From positions 240,650 to 304,649 of the forward strand of contig NZ_FRDM01000003.1 in assembly GCF_900143215.1 (NCBI RefSeq): a stretch of DNA of 64,000 nt, read 5' to 3'. Within the stretch, counting starts at the first letter, position 1. Every line of letters starts with the position of its first letter. This stretch comes from Geodermatophilus obscurus. Lineage in GTDB: Bacteria > Actinomycetota > Actinomycetes > Mycobacteriales > Geodermatophilaceae. This document shows positions 1 to 9,188 of the stretch, in pieces. The position numbers and the translations under genes are program-made. The notes under the pieces are model-generated. The model saw nothing but the letters and a program-made list of their open reading frames with translations, had not been told where the DNA came from and searched no databases.

Positions 1-1
1 G

Positions 2-3000
2 CTGTCCGAAGTCCTGCCGGTCCTGGCCGATCTCGGCGTCGAGGTGACCGACGAGCGCCCGCACCTCCTGGAGCGCTTCGACGGCCGGCGGGCGTGGATC
101 TACGACATCGGGCTCCGGCTGCCCGCGGACCAGTGGCAGCGGGACGCCGATGCCGGACCGGCCCGCGACCGGTTCTGCGAGGCGTTCGCGGCGGCGTGGT
201 CCGGGCGCGCCGAGAGCGACGCCCTGAGCCGGCTGGTGCTCGCGGGGCAACTGACCTGGTGGCAGGTCTCCGTGGTCCGGGCCCTGGTGCGCTACCTACG
301 CCAGACCGGCCTGCCCTACAGCCTGGACTACGTGGCTGGGATCCTCCTCGGCGACGTCGCGGTCACGCGGCTCCTCGCCCGACTGTTCGAGGTTCGTTTC
401 GACCCGGAGCGCCATCGGGAGCCCGGAGACCGGGAGCGCTCCCTGGACGCTGCGCTGCAGGAGATCCGGGGCGCGCTCGACGCCGTGGAGGGCCTGGACG
501 CCGACCGGATCCTCCGAGCCCTGTTGTCCGCCGTGCAGGCGGTGCTGCGCACCAACGCCCATCAGCGCGGCGCGGACGGGGAGGCGCCGCCGTACCTCTC
601 GTTCAAGTTCGACCCGGCCGAGGTCGCCGGGCTGCCCGAGCCGAGACCGACGTACGAGATCTGGGTGTACAGCCCACGGGTGGAGGGCGTGCACCTGCGC
701 TTCGGCCACGTCGCCCGTGGCGGGCTGCGCTGGTCGGACCGGCGGGAGGACTTCCGCACCGAGGTCCTCGGACTGGTCAAGGCGCAGATCGTCAAGAACG
801 CCGTCATCGTGCCGACGGGGGCCAAGGGCGGCTTCGTCGCCAAGCAGCTGCCCGATCCGGCCCTCGACCGCGACGCGTGGTGGGCGGAAGGCGTCGCCTG
901 CTACCGGACCTTCATCAGCGGTCTGCTGGACGTGACGGACGACCTGCGCACCGACGGGGAGCGTCAGGTGGTGGTGCCGCCCGCCGACGTCGTCCGCTAC
1001 GACGACGACGACCCCTACCTCGTGGTCGCCGCCGACAAGGGCACCGCCACCTTCTCCGACATCGCCAACGGGATCGCGCAGGCGCGGGGCTTCTGGCTGG
1101 GCGACGCCTTCGCCTCCGGCGGCTCGAACGGCTACGACCACAAGGCGATGGGGATCACCGCCCGCGGTGCGTGGGAGAGCGTGCAGCGGCACTTCCGGGA
1201 ACTGGGCCTCGACCCGCAGATCGACGACATCACCGTGGTGGGCGTCGGGGACATGAGCGGGGACGTCTTCGGCAACGGCATGCTGCTCTCGGAGCACATC
1301 CGGCTGGTGGCCGCGTTCGACCACCGCCACGTCTTCCTCGACCCCGACCCGGACCCAGCGGTGTCCTTCCGCGAGCGAGCGCGCCTCTTCGCCCTGCCCC
1401 GCTCGTCCTGGGCCGATTACGACCCCACGCTCCTCAGTCCCGGCGGCGGGGTGCACTCACGCACCGCGAAGTCGGTGCCCGTCACCCCGCAGGTCGCGGC
1501 GCGGCTCGACCTGCCGAGCGGGACCACGGCACTGAGCCCGGACGAGCTCGTCCGCGCGGTCCTGCACGCGCCCGTCGATCTGTTCTGGAACGGCGGGATC
1601 GGCACCTACGTCAAGGCGTCGACGGAGACGCACGGTCAGGTCGGGGACAAGGCCAACGACCCCGTACGGGTCGACGGCACGGATCTGCGCGTCCGCGTCG
1701 TCGGCGAGGGCGGCAATCTCGGCCTCACCCAGCGGGGTCGCGTCGAGGCGGCTCTGCGGGGAGTCAAGCTGAACACCGACGCGATCGACAACTCGGCCGG
1801 AGTCGACTGCAGCGACCACGAGGTCAACATCAAGATCATGCTCGACCGCCTCGTCGCCGACGGCATCCTCGACGGAGACGAGCGGAACAGCACCCTGCAA
1901 CTGATGACGCGAGACGTCGCCCAGCTCGTCCTGCGCAACAACTACGAGCAGAACCGGGTGCTGTCGACCGAAGGGGCCTTCGCAGCCGACATGCTGCCGG
2001 CGCACCGACGCTTCCTGGAGTCCTTGGAGGCCGCTGGAGAGATCGACCGCGAACTCGAGGCCCTGCCGTCGTCGGCGGAACTCGACCGGCGCGCCAGGAA
2101 CGGGTCAGGGCTCACCATGCCGGAGCAGTCCGTCCTCTTGTCCTACGCCAAGATCTCGCTGAAGCAGGCGGTGCTCGCCGGCGACCTGCCGGACGAGGAC
2201 TGGGTGCAGGAGACCCTGCGGTCCTACTTCCCGGCGCAGCTGGCCGAGCGCTTCCCGGACCGGCTCGCCGAGCACCCGCTGCGGCGCGAGATCGCCACCA
2301 CGGTCCTGGTCAACGAGGTCATCGGCGCGGGCGGGCTCACCTTCGCCTTCCGCGCCGCCGAGGAGACCGGCAGCGACGCTGCTGACGTCATCCGCGCCCA
2401 CGCCGTCGTCACCCGGGTCTTCGAGCTCGAGGAGCGCTCCACCGCGGTCGAGGCCCTCGACGGGCGGGTGTCGGCCCAGGTGCAGGCACTCATGCGGCAA
2501 CAGCACCAGCGCCTGCTCGACCGAGCCGTGCGGTGGTTGCTCCACGCCCGGCCGGAGGGCATCGACGTCGGGCACGAGGTCGACCGGTTCGCGCCGACGA
2601 TCCGCGCGCTGGGCGCCCGGATACCCGACCTGCTGCTCGCTCACGATCGAACCTACGTGCAGGACCTGGCGAGCCGCTTCAGCGCGTCCGGCGTCGGCGT
2701 TCCCGAGGCGCTGCGGACGGCGAGCCTGCTCTTCGTCTACCCGCTGCTCGACGTCGTCGAGGTAGCCGCTGACACCGGCCGTCCGGCTGCGGAGGTGGCG
2801 ACGACCTGGTTCACCTTGTCCGAGCGGTACGGCTTCGACGGTCTCCTGACCGAGGTCTCGGCTCTGAGCCGGGAGGACCGCTGGACAGCCCTGGCCCGTG
2901 CGGCGCTGCGGGACGACCTCTACGCCGTGCTGCGCGAGTTCACCACCGCGGTCCTCGGCCACGCCGGGACGTCGACGCCCCCACGACCCGATCGGGACGC

Positions 3001-3154
3001 CCGTTCCGCCGTGGAGGCGTGGGAGGCGAGTCATGCACCCGCCGTTCGCCGCGCTCGCCAGACCCTGACCGAACTCCACACTGCTGGCCGCGCCGATCTC
3101 GCAGTGTTGTCCGTGGCGCTGCGGACGCTGAGGACCGTCCTCCGCCGCCGTTGA
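2..3154 (+). CDS. gdh: NAD-specific glutamate dehydrogenase, large (~180 kDa) type, 5' end off the window
   Basis: Oxidative deamination of glutamate to 2-oxoglutarate with NAD. The frame is open from base 2 with no stop, so the gene starts upstream of the window; the ~1,050 residues seen are the C-terminal two thirds of a family that is normally about 1,600 aa. Counting from the first in-frame ATG (44), the catalytic core is clear: GGLRWSDRREDFRTE (226-240), KAQIVKNA (246-253) and GAKGGF (259-264), the lysine and glycine signatures of the GDH active site. The long helical C-terminal domain special to this family follows. An amino-acid permease begins 177 bases downstream on the same strand, which fits amino-acid catabolism but does not prove an operon. 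Confidence 0.93.
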   Translation: MSEVLPVLADLGVEVTDERPHLLERFDGRRAWIYDIGLRLPADQWQRDADAGPARDRFCEAFAAAWSGRAESDALSRLVLAGQLTWWQVSVVRALVRYLRQTGLPYSLDYVAGILLGDVAVTRLLARLFEVRFDPERHREPGDRERSLDAALQEIRGALDAVEGLDADRILRALLSAVQAVLRTNAHQRGADGEAPPYLSFKFDPAEVAGLPEPRPTYEIWVYSPRVEGVHLRFGHVARGGLRWSDRREDFRTEVLGLVKAQIVKNAVIVPTGAKGGFVAKQLPDPALDRDAWWAEGVACYRTFISGLLDVTDDLRTDGERQVVVPPADVVRYDDDDPYLVVAADKGTATFSDIANGIAQARGFWLGDAFASGGSNGYDHKAMGITARGAWESVQRHFRELGLDPQIDDITVVGVGDMSGDVFGNGMLLSEHIRLVAAFDHRHVFLDPDPDPAVSFRERARLFALPRSSWADYDPTLLSPGGGVHSRTAKSVPVTPQVAARLDLPSGTTALSPDELVRAVLHAPVDLFWNGGIGTYVKASTETHGQVGDKANDPVRVDGTDLRVRVVGEGGNLGLTQRGRVEAALRGVKLNTDAIDNSAGVDCSDHEVNIKIMLDRLVADGILDGDERNSTLQLMTRDVAQLVLRNNYEQNRVLSTEGAFAADMLPAHRRFLESLEAAGEIDRELEALPSSAELDRRARNGSGLTMPEQSVLLSYAKISLKQAVLAGDLPDEDWVQETLRSYFPAQLAERFPDRLAEHPLRREIATTVLVNEVIGAGGLTFAFRAAEETGSDAADVIRAHAVVTRVFELEERSTAVEALDGRVSAQVQALMRQQHQRLLDRAVRWLLHARPEGIDVGHEVDRFAPTIRALGARIPDLLLAHDRTYVQDLASRFSASGVGVPEALRTASLLFVYPLLDVVEVAADTGRPAAEVATTWFTLSERYGFDGLLTEVSALSREDRWTALARAALRDDLYAVLREFTTAVLGHAGTSTPPRPDRDARSAVEAWEASHAPAVRRARQTLTELHTAGRADLAVLSVALRTLRTVLRRR

Positions 3155-3331
3155 CGCGCGAACCTCTCGTTCCCGTGGTACGACGGTGGACACCGCTCCT
3201 CGCTCTCGCCGGACCGCAGAGGACTCGGGCGTGCAGCATCCCCGGCAGCCGTCGCGATCCCCTGTCGCGACCTCGTCGAACCCCTGTTGAGGTCTCCACG
3301 GCCCTCTTGGGCCCCACGATGAGGAAGTCCC

Positions 3332-4786
3332 ATGAGCGCTCCGGCGAGGCAGTCCATCTTCCGACGCATGCCGATCGATCGGATGGACGAGATCGAGAAG
3401 GACAGCGGGGCCGGTGCGCTGGCCAAGAGCCTCGGCCTGTGGCAGCTGACCGCGATCGGCGTCGGCGGCATCATCGGCGTCGGGATCTTCTCCCTCGCCG
3501 GGCTGGTGGCGGCCGGCGACGCGGACAACCCCGGCGTCGGCCCGGCGGTGCTGATCGCCTTCCTCATCGCCGGCCTGGCCTCGGCGGCCGCGGCGGTGTC
3601 CTACGCCGAGTTCGCCGGGATGATCCCGCGGGCCGGCTCGGCCTACACCTACGGCTACGTCGCCCTCGGCGAGATCATCGGCTGGTTCATCGGCTGGGAC
3701 CTGCTGCTGGAGTACATCGCCATCGTCGCGGTCGTGGCGATCGGCATCTCCGGCTACCTCGAGGCGTTCCTCGACGGCTTCGGCCTCAGCCTGCCGACGT
3801 CGATCACCGCGTCCGCCGAGGAGGGCGGGATCGTCAACATCCCGGCCATCATCATCTGCCTGCTGGTCACCTTCATCCTCAGCCGCGGCACCAAGGCCTT
3901 CGGTCGCTTCGAGCTCGTGGCCGTGGCCATCAAGATCGTGCTGATCCTGTTCATCATCGGGCTCGGCGTCTTCTACATCGACGCGGCGAACTACGACCCG
4001 TTCATGCCCGCCGGGTTCGGCCCGGTGCTCACCGGCGCGGCCACCGTCTTCTTCGCGGTCTTCGGCTACGACGCCATGAGCACCGCCGCCGAGGAGGCCG
4101 AGGACGGCAAACAGCACATGCCCAAGGCGATCATCCTGTCGCTGGTCATCGCGATGACGCTCTACGTGGCTGCCACGCTGGTGCTCACCGGGATGCAGAA
4201 CTACCAGGACATCGACCCGACGGCCGGCTTCGCCTCGGCCTTCACCAGCGTCGGCCTGCCGGTGATCGCCACGATCATCTCGGTGTTCGCCGTGCTGTCC
4301 ATCCTGACCGTGATGCTGACCTTCCTGCTCGGCGTCACCCGGGTGTGGTTCTCGATGAGCCGCGACGGCCTGCTCCCACCGTGGTTCGCCAAGGTCGACC
4401 GCGGCGGCACCCCGCAGCGCGTCACCTGGATCGCCGGGGTGGCCTCCGCCCTGCTCGCCGGCGTCTTCCCGATCCGCGCCGTCGCGGACCTGACGAACAT
4501 CGGCATCCTGTCCGCGTTCATCGTCGTGTGCGCCGCGGTGATCCTGTTCCGCTACACCCGGCCCGACACCCCCCGCACCTTCCGGCTGCCCTTCATGCCC
4601 GTCGTCCCCGCGTTCGGGGTGCTGGCCTCGCTGTTCCTGATCTGGCAGCTGCCCTGGGAGACCTGGGCGCGCTTCGGCGTCTGGCTGCTGATCGGCTTCG
4701 CCATCTACTTCGCCTACGGCCGCCGGCACTCGCTGCTGAACCCGGACAGCCCGCACCACCGAGCACCCCCGACCCGCACCACCTGA
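3332..4786 (+). CDS. Amino acid permease, APC superfamily (CAT-like)
   Basis: A 484-aa integral membrane protein that should take up an amino acid by cation symport. A short cytoplasmic N-terminus is followed by GVGGIIGVGIF (43-53), the hallmark of the first broken helix of APC transporters, and about 12 hydrophobic segments. The N-terminal 'KSLG.WQLTAIGVG' pattern resembles the cationic amino acid transporter branch (YfnA-like). The ATG at 3332 has a purine-rich GATGAGGAAG just upstream. It lies downstream of glutamate dehydrogenase on the same strand. The substrate cannot be read from sequence; glutamate or another amino acid feeding the dehydrogenase is only a guess from context. Confidence 0.9.
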   Translation: MSAPARQSIFRRMPIDRMDEIEKDSGAGALAKSLGLWQLTAIGVGGIIGVGIFSLAGLVAAGDADNPGVGPAVLIAFLIAGLASAAAAVSYAEFAGMIPRAGSAYTYGYVALGEIIGWFIGWDLLLEYIAIVAVVAIGISGYLEAFLDGFGLSLPTSITASAEEGGIVNIPAIIICLLVTFILSRGTKAFGRFELVAVAIKIVLILFIIGLGVFYIDAANYDPFMPAGFGPVLTGAATVFFAVFGYDAMSTAAEEAEDGKQHMPKAIILSLVIAMTLYVAATLVLTGMQNYQDIDPTAGFASAFTSVGLPVIATIISVFAVLSILTVMLTFLLGVTRVWFSMSRDGLLPPWFAKVDRGGTPQRVTWIAGVASALLAGVFPIRAVADLTNIGILSAFIVVCAAVILFRYTRPDTPRTFRLPFMPVVPAFGVLASLFLIWQLPWETWARFGVWLLIGFAIYFAYGRRHSLLNPDSPHHRAPPTRTT

Positions 4787-5208
4787 CGCGGTGGGCCGCC
4801 CGCACGGACGCGGAGTGATCGGCGGAGGTCACGCCAGGCCTCAGGGTCTCTGCCCGCCGCGGGATCCCGGGCGGAAGACCACGCGCTCACGGGTGGTGCA
4901 GGTGGCGGCCGTCCGGCTGCGGGCGTCGGCCGGCGCTGCGACGTGGCCCTGCACCGCACCCGACTGAGACGTTCCCGAGGATGGCGCCCACCGTCGGACG
5001 CCGTGGTCGCGGCCCGGCCCACCCGCTCGGGCAATCCGTTCCACGTCGGGGCGACCTCCTGCGGCGGGCCGGTGAGGAGGACCGGACCTGGCCGGTGCCG
5101 CACCTCCCGCGAGCCGGGCCAGTACGCCGGCGCCGTCGACACCAGCCTGGGAGGGCCGGGGGAAAACCCTACCCATGCGCCGGCATCCGCCCGACCGATG
5201 TCCCGCGG
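4787..5208. other. Intergenic, convergent, no gene seen
   Basis: This stretch lies between the permease (+) and the ACT-domain gene (-). I see no open frame with coding character on either strand and no convincing U-tailed hairpin. Confidence 0.5.
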
Positions 5209-5478
5209 TCAGCCGGCGCCGGCGAGGGCGGTGCTGCGGTCGAGGTCGACGGTGAGCACGCTCGGCAGGCGCAGCAGCCGCGCCTCCAGCAGCTCGGCGC
5301 CGTCGGCGTCGGCCATGGTGTCGATGCTCAGGCGCCAGCGCCCGGCGCCAGCCTCCTCGGCCTCGAAGCGGGTGAGTGAGTACGCGCGGCCGGTCAGCAG
5401 GGTGAGCACCCGCTGGACGCAGGGCAGGTCCGCGGCGGTGATGTGCAGCTTGACGGGTGACAGCGGAAGGGGGGACAT
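5209..5478 (-). CDS. Small ACT-domain protein
   Basis: An 89-residue protein made up almost entirely of one ACT-like fold: PVKLHITAADLPCVQRVLTLL (first strand and helix), then a central strand with RWRLSIDTMADADGAELLEARL, then a short C-terminal strand. ACT domains bind amino acids or act as regulatory subunits (for example the small subunits of acetolactate synthase). I chose the ATG at 5478 because the domain begins right after it, while the longer open frame upstream has no coding character. It is isolated: no ilvB or other catalytic partner is adjacent. Upstream on the same strand is a fragment of a pyruvate carboxylase gene. The regulatory partner is unknown. Confidence 0.7.
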   Translation of the reverse strand: MSPLPLSPVKLHITAADLPCVQRVLTLLTGRAYSLTRFEAEEAGAGRWRLSIDTMADADGAELLEARLLRLPSVLTVDLDRSTALAGAG

Positions 5479-5644
5479 GGCGTCCTCGACGAGCCCAGGC
5501 GGCTCGAGGTCGGCGGGGTGCTCTCGACGGCCAAGCCTCGGACCCGCCGACCGAAAGTCAGGAGCCGGCGGGCCCGCAGGGAATCTGCTCGACTGCCACG
5601 GACGAACCGTACGACCTGCGGTGGTCGCCACGCGAGCGTGCAGG

Positions 5645-5822
5645 GCGGACCGGGTGCCCGACCTCGCTGATCTGGTAGCTCTCGTCGGCCTCGAGCCGGT
5701 GCACCGGGTTGCGGTTCTGCCACGGGGACGCTGCTACCGTCCCCGCGCCCAGCTCGTAGGCGGCGCAGGAACGCCCGGACGGCGCTCTCACCACGGTCGG
5801 CGACCAGCACCTCGGCGAGCAT
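5645..5822 (-). pseudogene. pyc: Remnant of the 5' end of a pyruvate carboxylase gene
   Basis: Starting at an ATG at 5822 the minus strand reads MLAEVLVADRGESAVRAF, matching the biotin-carboxylase N-terminus of pyruvate carboxylase ('KVLVANRGEIAVRAFRAAYELGAGTVAVF'). After a one-base shift near 5757 it continues YELGAGTVAASPWQNRNPVH and LEADESYQISEVGHPV, again the family consensus ('HRLKADEAYQIGE.GHPVRAYLD'). Similarity then stops. Only about 55 of some 1,130 residues are left and the frame is broken, so this is a decayed relic. The flanking 5479-5644 and 5823-5968 hold nothing else I can recognise. Confidence 0.72.
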
Positions 5823-5968
5823 GGCGTTCCCTCGCAGGACGTGGGATCGAGGCTGCGTTGCCGGGTCGTGGGGGACGTGTCGCCGTGCGGATGTCGGACA
5901 GCGGGGCCCGGTCCGGGCAGGGTGCGGTCTCGTCGGGCACAGCCGACGCCCGCGCAGGACTCTGAGCG

Positions 5969-6613
5969 TCAGGCTCGTCCGCGGGCGGCCAGGATGCGGC
6001 GGCGGAGGGCCTCCTCCTTCTGGATGACGCGGTCCACCTGGTCGGCGGCCCAGTCGGCCCGGTGGTGGGGCACGACCACGACACCGTCGGGGTCGGTGAC
6101 GATCAGGTCGCCCGGAGAGACGACGACTCCGCCGACCGCGACGGGCGAGCCGATCACGCCGGGGCCGTTCTTGAACGGGCCGGCGGGTGTCGCCGCACGG
6201 GCGAAGACGACCAAGCCCTGAGCGGCCAGGGTCTCCGCGTCCCGGACAGCGCCGTCGATGACGGCGCCGACCACGCCCTTGGAGACCATGATCTCGCCGA
6301 TCAGGTCACCGAGCAGGGCGCGGCTGAGGTCGCCCTGCCCGTTGATGACCAGCACGTCGCCGGGCCGGGCGTCGTCGAGGGCGCGGTGGATGGCGAGGTT
6401 GTCGCCGGCGCGGGTGAGGATCGGCAGGGCGGTGCCGACGAGCCGGGTGTTGCCGGTGAACGGCCGGATGCCGCCGTCCATGACGAGCAGCCGGTCGAAG
6501 ACGTCGCCGATGTTGGCCGCGGGCGCCTTGGCGAAGCGGTCGAGCAGTTCGGGAGCGAGCCGCTCCCAGGGGTCGGCGAGGGTGAGGTTGTCGGTGGGGG
6601 CGTCGATGAACAT
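5969..6613 (-). CDS. RraA-family protein, probable 4-hydroxy-4-methyl-2-oxoglutarate / oxaloacetate aldolase type
   Basis: A 214-residue cytoplasmic protein of the RraA / class II pyruvate aldolase (HMG-CHA aldolase) fold. The active-site pattern is visible: GDLIGE (102-107) and the DGAVRD segment (120-125) giving the Arg124-Asp125 pair used for metal and pyruvate-enolate binding in the aldolases. These residues argue for a metal-dependent lyase rather than a pure RNase E regulator. The gene ends the minus-strand run transporter, D-2-hydroxyacid dehydrogenase, this gene, with a 42-base gap to the dehydrogenase, and is probably controlled by the divergent tandem IclR protein. The exact substrate, likely a 2-oxo acid, is not shown. 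Confidence 0.82.
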   Translation of the reverse strand: MFIDAPTDNLTLADPWERLAPELLDRFAKAPAANIGDVFDRLLVMDGGIRPFTGNTRLVGTALPILTRAGDNLAIHRALDDARPGDVLVINGQGDLSRALLGDLIGEIMVSKGVVGAVIDGAVRDAETLAAQGLVVFARAATPAGPFKNGPGVIGSPVAVGGVVVSPGDLIVTDPDGVVVVPHHRADWAADQVDRVIQKEEALRRRILAARGRA

Positions 6614-6655
6614 CGGGATTCCTCGGGTCTGGGTCGGATGGGTGCCGTGCGTGGT

Positions 6656-7639
6656 TCAGGCGGCAGGCACGCGCACGGTGTTGAGGTGGTTGTCGGGGAC
6701 GTCGCCGGCGAGTGCCTGGCGGATGCAGGCGAGCGCGGCGCGGCCGACCTCGCGCAGGGACTCCTCGGTCTGGCCGGCCACGTGCGGGGTGACGATGAGG
6801 TTGTCCAGGGCGTCGATCGGCACGGCGTTGTGCGGCAGCGGGTTCTTCATGTCGACGGCCTCAGCCTCGAGGACGTCGAGTGCCGCTCCCGCGAGGTGGC
6901 CGCTGCGGAGGGCGTCGACGAGCGCCGCTTCGTCGACGAGCCCGCCGCGTGACGTGTTGACCAGCACGGCGCCCGGGCGGAGCGCGGCCAGTGCCGCGGC
7001 GCCGACGATGTGCCGGGTCGTGTCGGTCAGCGGCACGTGCAGGCTGAGCACGTCGGATCCGGCGAGCAGGTCGTCGAGCTCGACCTTGCGGGCGCCCAGT
7101 GCGGCGACCTGCGCGCTGTCCAGGACCGGGTCGGTGACCAGGACGCGCATGCCGAACCCGCGGGCGATCTGCAGGACCAGGGATCCGATGCTGCCCAGGC
7201 CGAGCAGGCCGAGCGTGCGGCCGTGCAGCTCGAAGCCGGTCAGTTCGGCCTTGCTCTCCGACCAGCGGCCGGCGCGGGTCCGTCCGGCAGCGGTCGGGAT
7301 CTTGCGGGCGAGGGCGAGGGTGAGGGCGAAGACGTGCTCCGCGACGGCGCGGCTGTTGCGGCCCGGGGTGGTGGTGACCCAGACGTCGGCGTCGGAGGCG
7401 GCGTCCAGGTCGACGTTGTCGGAGCCGACCCCGTGCCGGGCGATGATCTTCAGTCGGGGCGAGTTGGTGATCTTGCCCCGGTCGAAGACCTCGCCGCGCA
7501 GGAGCACCGCGTCGACGGTGTGCTGGACCTGCTGGTAGGTGACGGCGGCCGGGCCGTAGCCGAGGTGGATCTCACCGAGTTCGCGGAGTTCGGTGAGCAC
7601 GTCGTCGTGCACGGGGTCGGAGACGTAGATGGTGGTCAT
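6656..7639 (-). CDS. NAD-dependent D-isomer-specific 2-hydroxyacid dehydrogenase
   Basis: A 327-aa enzyme interconverting a D-2-hydroxyacid and a 2-oxoacid, D-3-phosphoglycerate dehydrogenase-like but lacking the C-terminal ACT/ASB domains of SerA. The Rossmann loop GLGSIG is at 147-152. The catalytic residues are in place: Arg231 in NTSRGGLVDE, a Glu in DVLEAE (255-260) and His286 in TPHVAG. The gene sits 12 bases after the transporter and 42 bases before the RraA-type aldolase. Together they suggest import of a hydroxyacid, its oxidation, then aldol cleavage or decarboxylation. That pathway is inferred from context. Confidence 0.9.
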   Translation of the reverse strand: MTTIYVSDPVHDDVLTELRELGEIHLGYGPAAVTYQQVQHTVDAVLLRGEVFDRGKITNSPRLKIIARHGVGSDNVDLDAASDADVWVTTTPGRNSRAVAEHVFALTLALARKIPTAAGRTRAGRWSESKAELTGFELHGRTLGLLGLGSIGSLVLQIARGFGMRVLVTDPVLDSAQVAALGARKVELDDLLAGSDVLSLHVPLTDTTRHIVGAAALAALRPGAVLVNTSRGGLVDEAALVDALRSGHLAGAALDVLEAEAVDMKNPLPHNAVPIDALDNLIVTPHVAGQTEESLREVGRAALACIRQALAGDVPDNHLNTVRVPAA

Positions 7640-7651
7640 GGTGGGTCCTTG

Positions 7652-8977
7652 TCAGCGGTAGAGGTGGCTGGCGGCGGAGGCGGTGTTGCGGCGGACGGCC
7701 AGTGAGATCACGGCCAGGCCCAGGGCGCCGGCGAGGATGAGGATGTAGGCGGGGATGAAGGTGCTGCCGGTGGCGTCGCTCAGCCAGGTGGCCAGGTACG
7801 GTCCGCCGCCTCCGCCGACCACGGCGCCGACGCTGTGCCCGAACGCGACACCGGTGTGCCGGACCTTGACCGGGTAGAACTCGGGGATGATCGAGTAGGT
7901 GCCGGCCTGGCACAGGGCGTAGGGGATCATGCCGAGCGCGAGGCCGAGCATGGCCAGACCGACCGAGTGCTGGTTCATCAGCACGAACGACGGGATGGTG
8001 ATGACGAGGTAGGCCAGGTAGGAGTAGGTCAGCAGTCGCTTGGCGCCGATGCGCGTGCCCAGCAGCCCGCACACCGGGATCAGCGCGGCGGCGATCAGGA
8101 CGGCGACCAGCACGATCGTCGAGGCGGCGGCCTTGGAGAAGCCCAGGACGTTGGAGAAGTAGACCGCGACGAACACGGTGCCGACGTAGGTGCCGATGTT
8201 CTGCACCAGCGAGATGGAGATGACCTTCGCCAGCGGGGCCTTGTAGTGGCGGAACACCTCGGCGATGGGCTTGTCGGTGGTGCGGTGCTCGGCCTTGCTG
8301 GCGACGTACTCCGGGCTGTCCTCGACCTGCAGCCGCAGGTACAGCACCAGCGCGGCGAGGGGGATGGCGAGCAGGAACGGGATCCGCCAGCCCCAGGACT
8401 CCATGGCCGGACCCGGCAGCAGCAGCGCGACGATGGCGGCGACGCCGGCTGCGGCGCCCTTGCCCAGGTTGCCGAAGCTCGGGACGAAGGAGATGTAGAG
8501 CGACCGCCGGTCGGGAGATGCCCACTCGCGGATGTAGCTGGCCGCTCCGCCGATCTCTCCGCCGGTGGAGAAGCCCTGCATCATCCGCAGGACGATCAGC
8601 AGGATGGGCGCGAGGACGCCGATCTGGGCGTAGCCGGGCAACAGCCCGGTCAGCCCGGCCGCGGCACCCATCAGGATGATGCTGGCGATCAGGCTGGTCC
8701 GCCGCCCGTGGCGGTCACCGAGCCAGCCGAAGAACATCGCGCCCAGCGGCCGGACCAGGAACGCCGACCCGAACACCAGCAGGGTGTTGAGCAGGCCGAT
8801 CGCCGGGTCGTCGCTGGGGAAGAAGACGACGGCCAGCGTCGCGGCCACGTAGCCGTAGACGCTGAAGTCGTAGTACTCGATGAACGTGCCGAAGACGGCG
8901 ACACCGGTCGCCTTCTTCGCCTTCGCCCGCCGCTCCGGCGTCACAGGTGGGGCGGACGCGAGATCGGTTGTTGCCAT
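7652..8977 (-). CDS. MFS transporter, metabolite:H+ symporter (MHS) family
   Basis: A 441-aa transporter with 12 predicted membrane spans. The start GTFIEYYDFSVYGYVAA and the loop LGDRHGRRTSL are typical of the MHS group, which imports organic acids, betaines and aromatic acids by proton symport. I use the ATG at 8977 because GAGGGAG lies just ahead of it and the family N-terminus (TP.RRAKAKK) follows; the open frame continues upstream only by chance. It is the first gene of the three-gene catabolic operon. A perfect 15-bp palindrome lies 35 bases upstream of the start, between this gene and the divergent regulator. The substrate is most likely the 2-hydroxyacid or its precursor handled by the two downstream enzymes. 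Confidence 0.9.
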   Translation of the reverse strand: MATTDLASAPPVTPERRAKAKKATGVAVFGTFIEYYDFSVYGYVAATLAVVFFPSDDPAIGLLNTLLVFGSAFLVRPLGAMFFGWLGDRHGRRTSLIASIILMGAAAGLTGLLPGYAQIGVLAPILLIVLRMMQGFSTGGEIGGAASYIREWASPDRRSLYISFVPSFGNLGKGAAAGVAAIVALLLPGPAMESWGWRIPFLLAIPLAALVLYLRLQVEDSPEYVASKAEHRTTDKPIAEVFRHYKAPLAKVISISLVQNIGTYVGTVFVAVYFSNVLGFSKAAASTIVLVAVLIAAALIPVCGLLGTRIGAKRLLTYSYLAYLVITIPSFVLMNQHSVGLAMLGLALGMIPYALCQAGTYSIIPEFYPVKVRHTGVAFGHSVGAVVGGGGGPYLATWLSDATGSTFIPAYILILAGALGLAVISLAVRRNTASAASHLYR

Positions 8978-9011
8978 GACGGCTCCCTCACGGTCAAGTA
9001 ACCTTGGATTT

Positions 9012-9026
9012 TGGGACACTGTCCCA
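9012..9026. promoter_or_regulatory. Perfect palindrome, putative IclR operator
   Basis: TGGGACACTGTCCCA is a perfect 7-bp inverted repeat around one central base. Length and TGG...CCA geometry match the known 15-bp IclR-family operators. It lies in the 211-base divergent region between the MHS transporter and the tandem IclR gene, 35 bases upstream of the transporter start, where a repressor would block its promoter. Confidence 0.65.
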
Positions 9027-9188
9027 TCTTGTACGGTCGAGTGTGAAAGGAATGCCACAGCGGTGTCAAGACCCGATGAAGAGCCGACCCCGTCGCGGCC
9101 GTCCCCGGTGATCACCTGGGCACCTAGGCTCGTCCGGGTCGGGCCGCGTGGTGCACGGCCGGAGCGGAGCAGGGAGGACGACGATCGG

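Noticed and set aside
2105..4759. An 884-residue open frame on the minus strand opposite glutamate dehydrogenase and the permease
   Set aside because: It is antisense to two well-conserved genes, is rich in His, Gln, Glu, Arg and Gly as expected for GC-driven reverse frames, and has no known domain.
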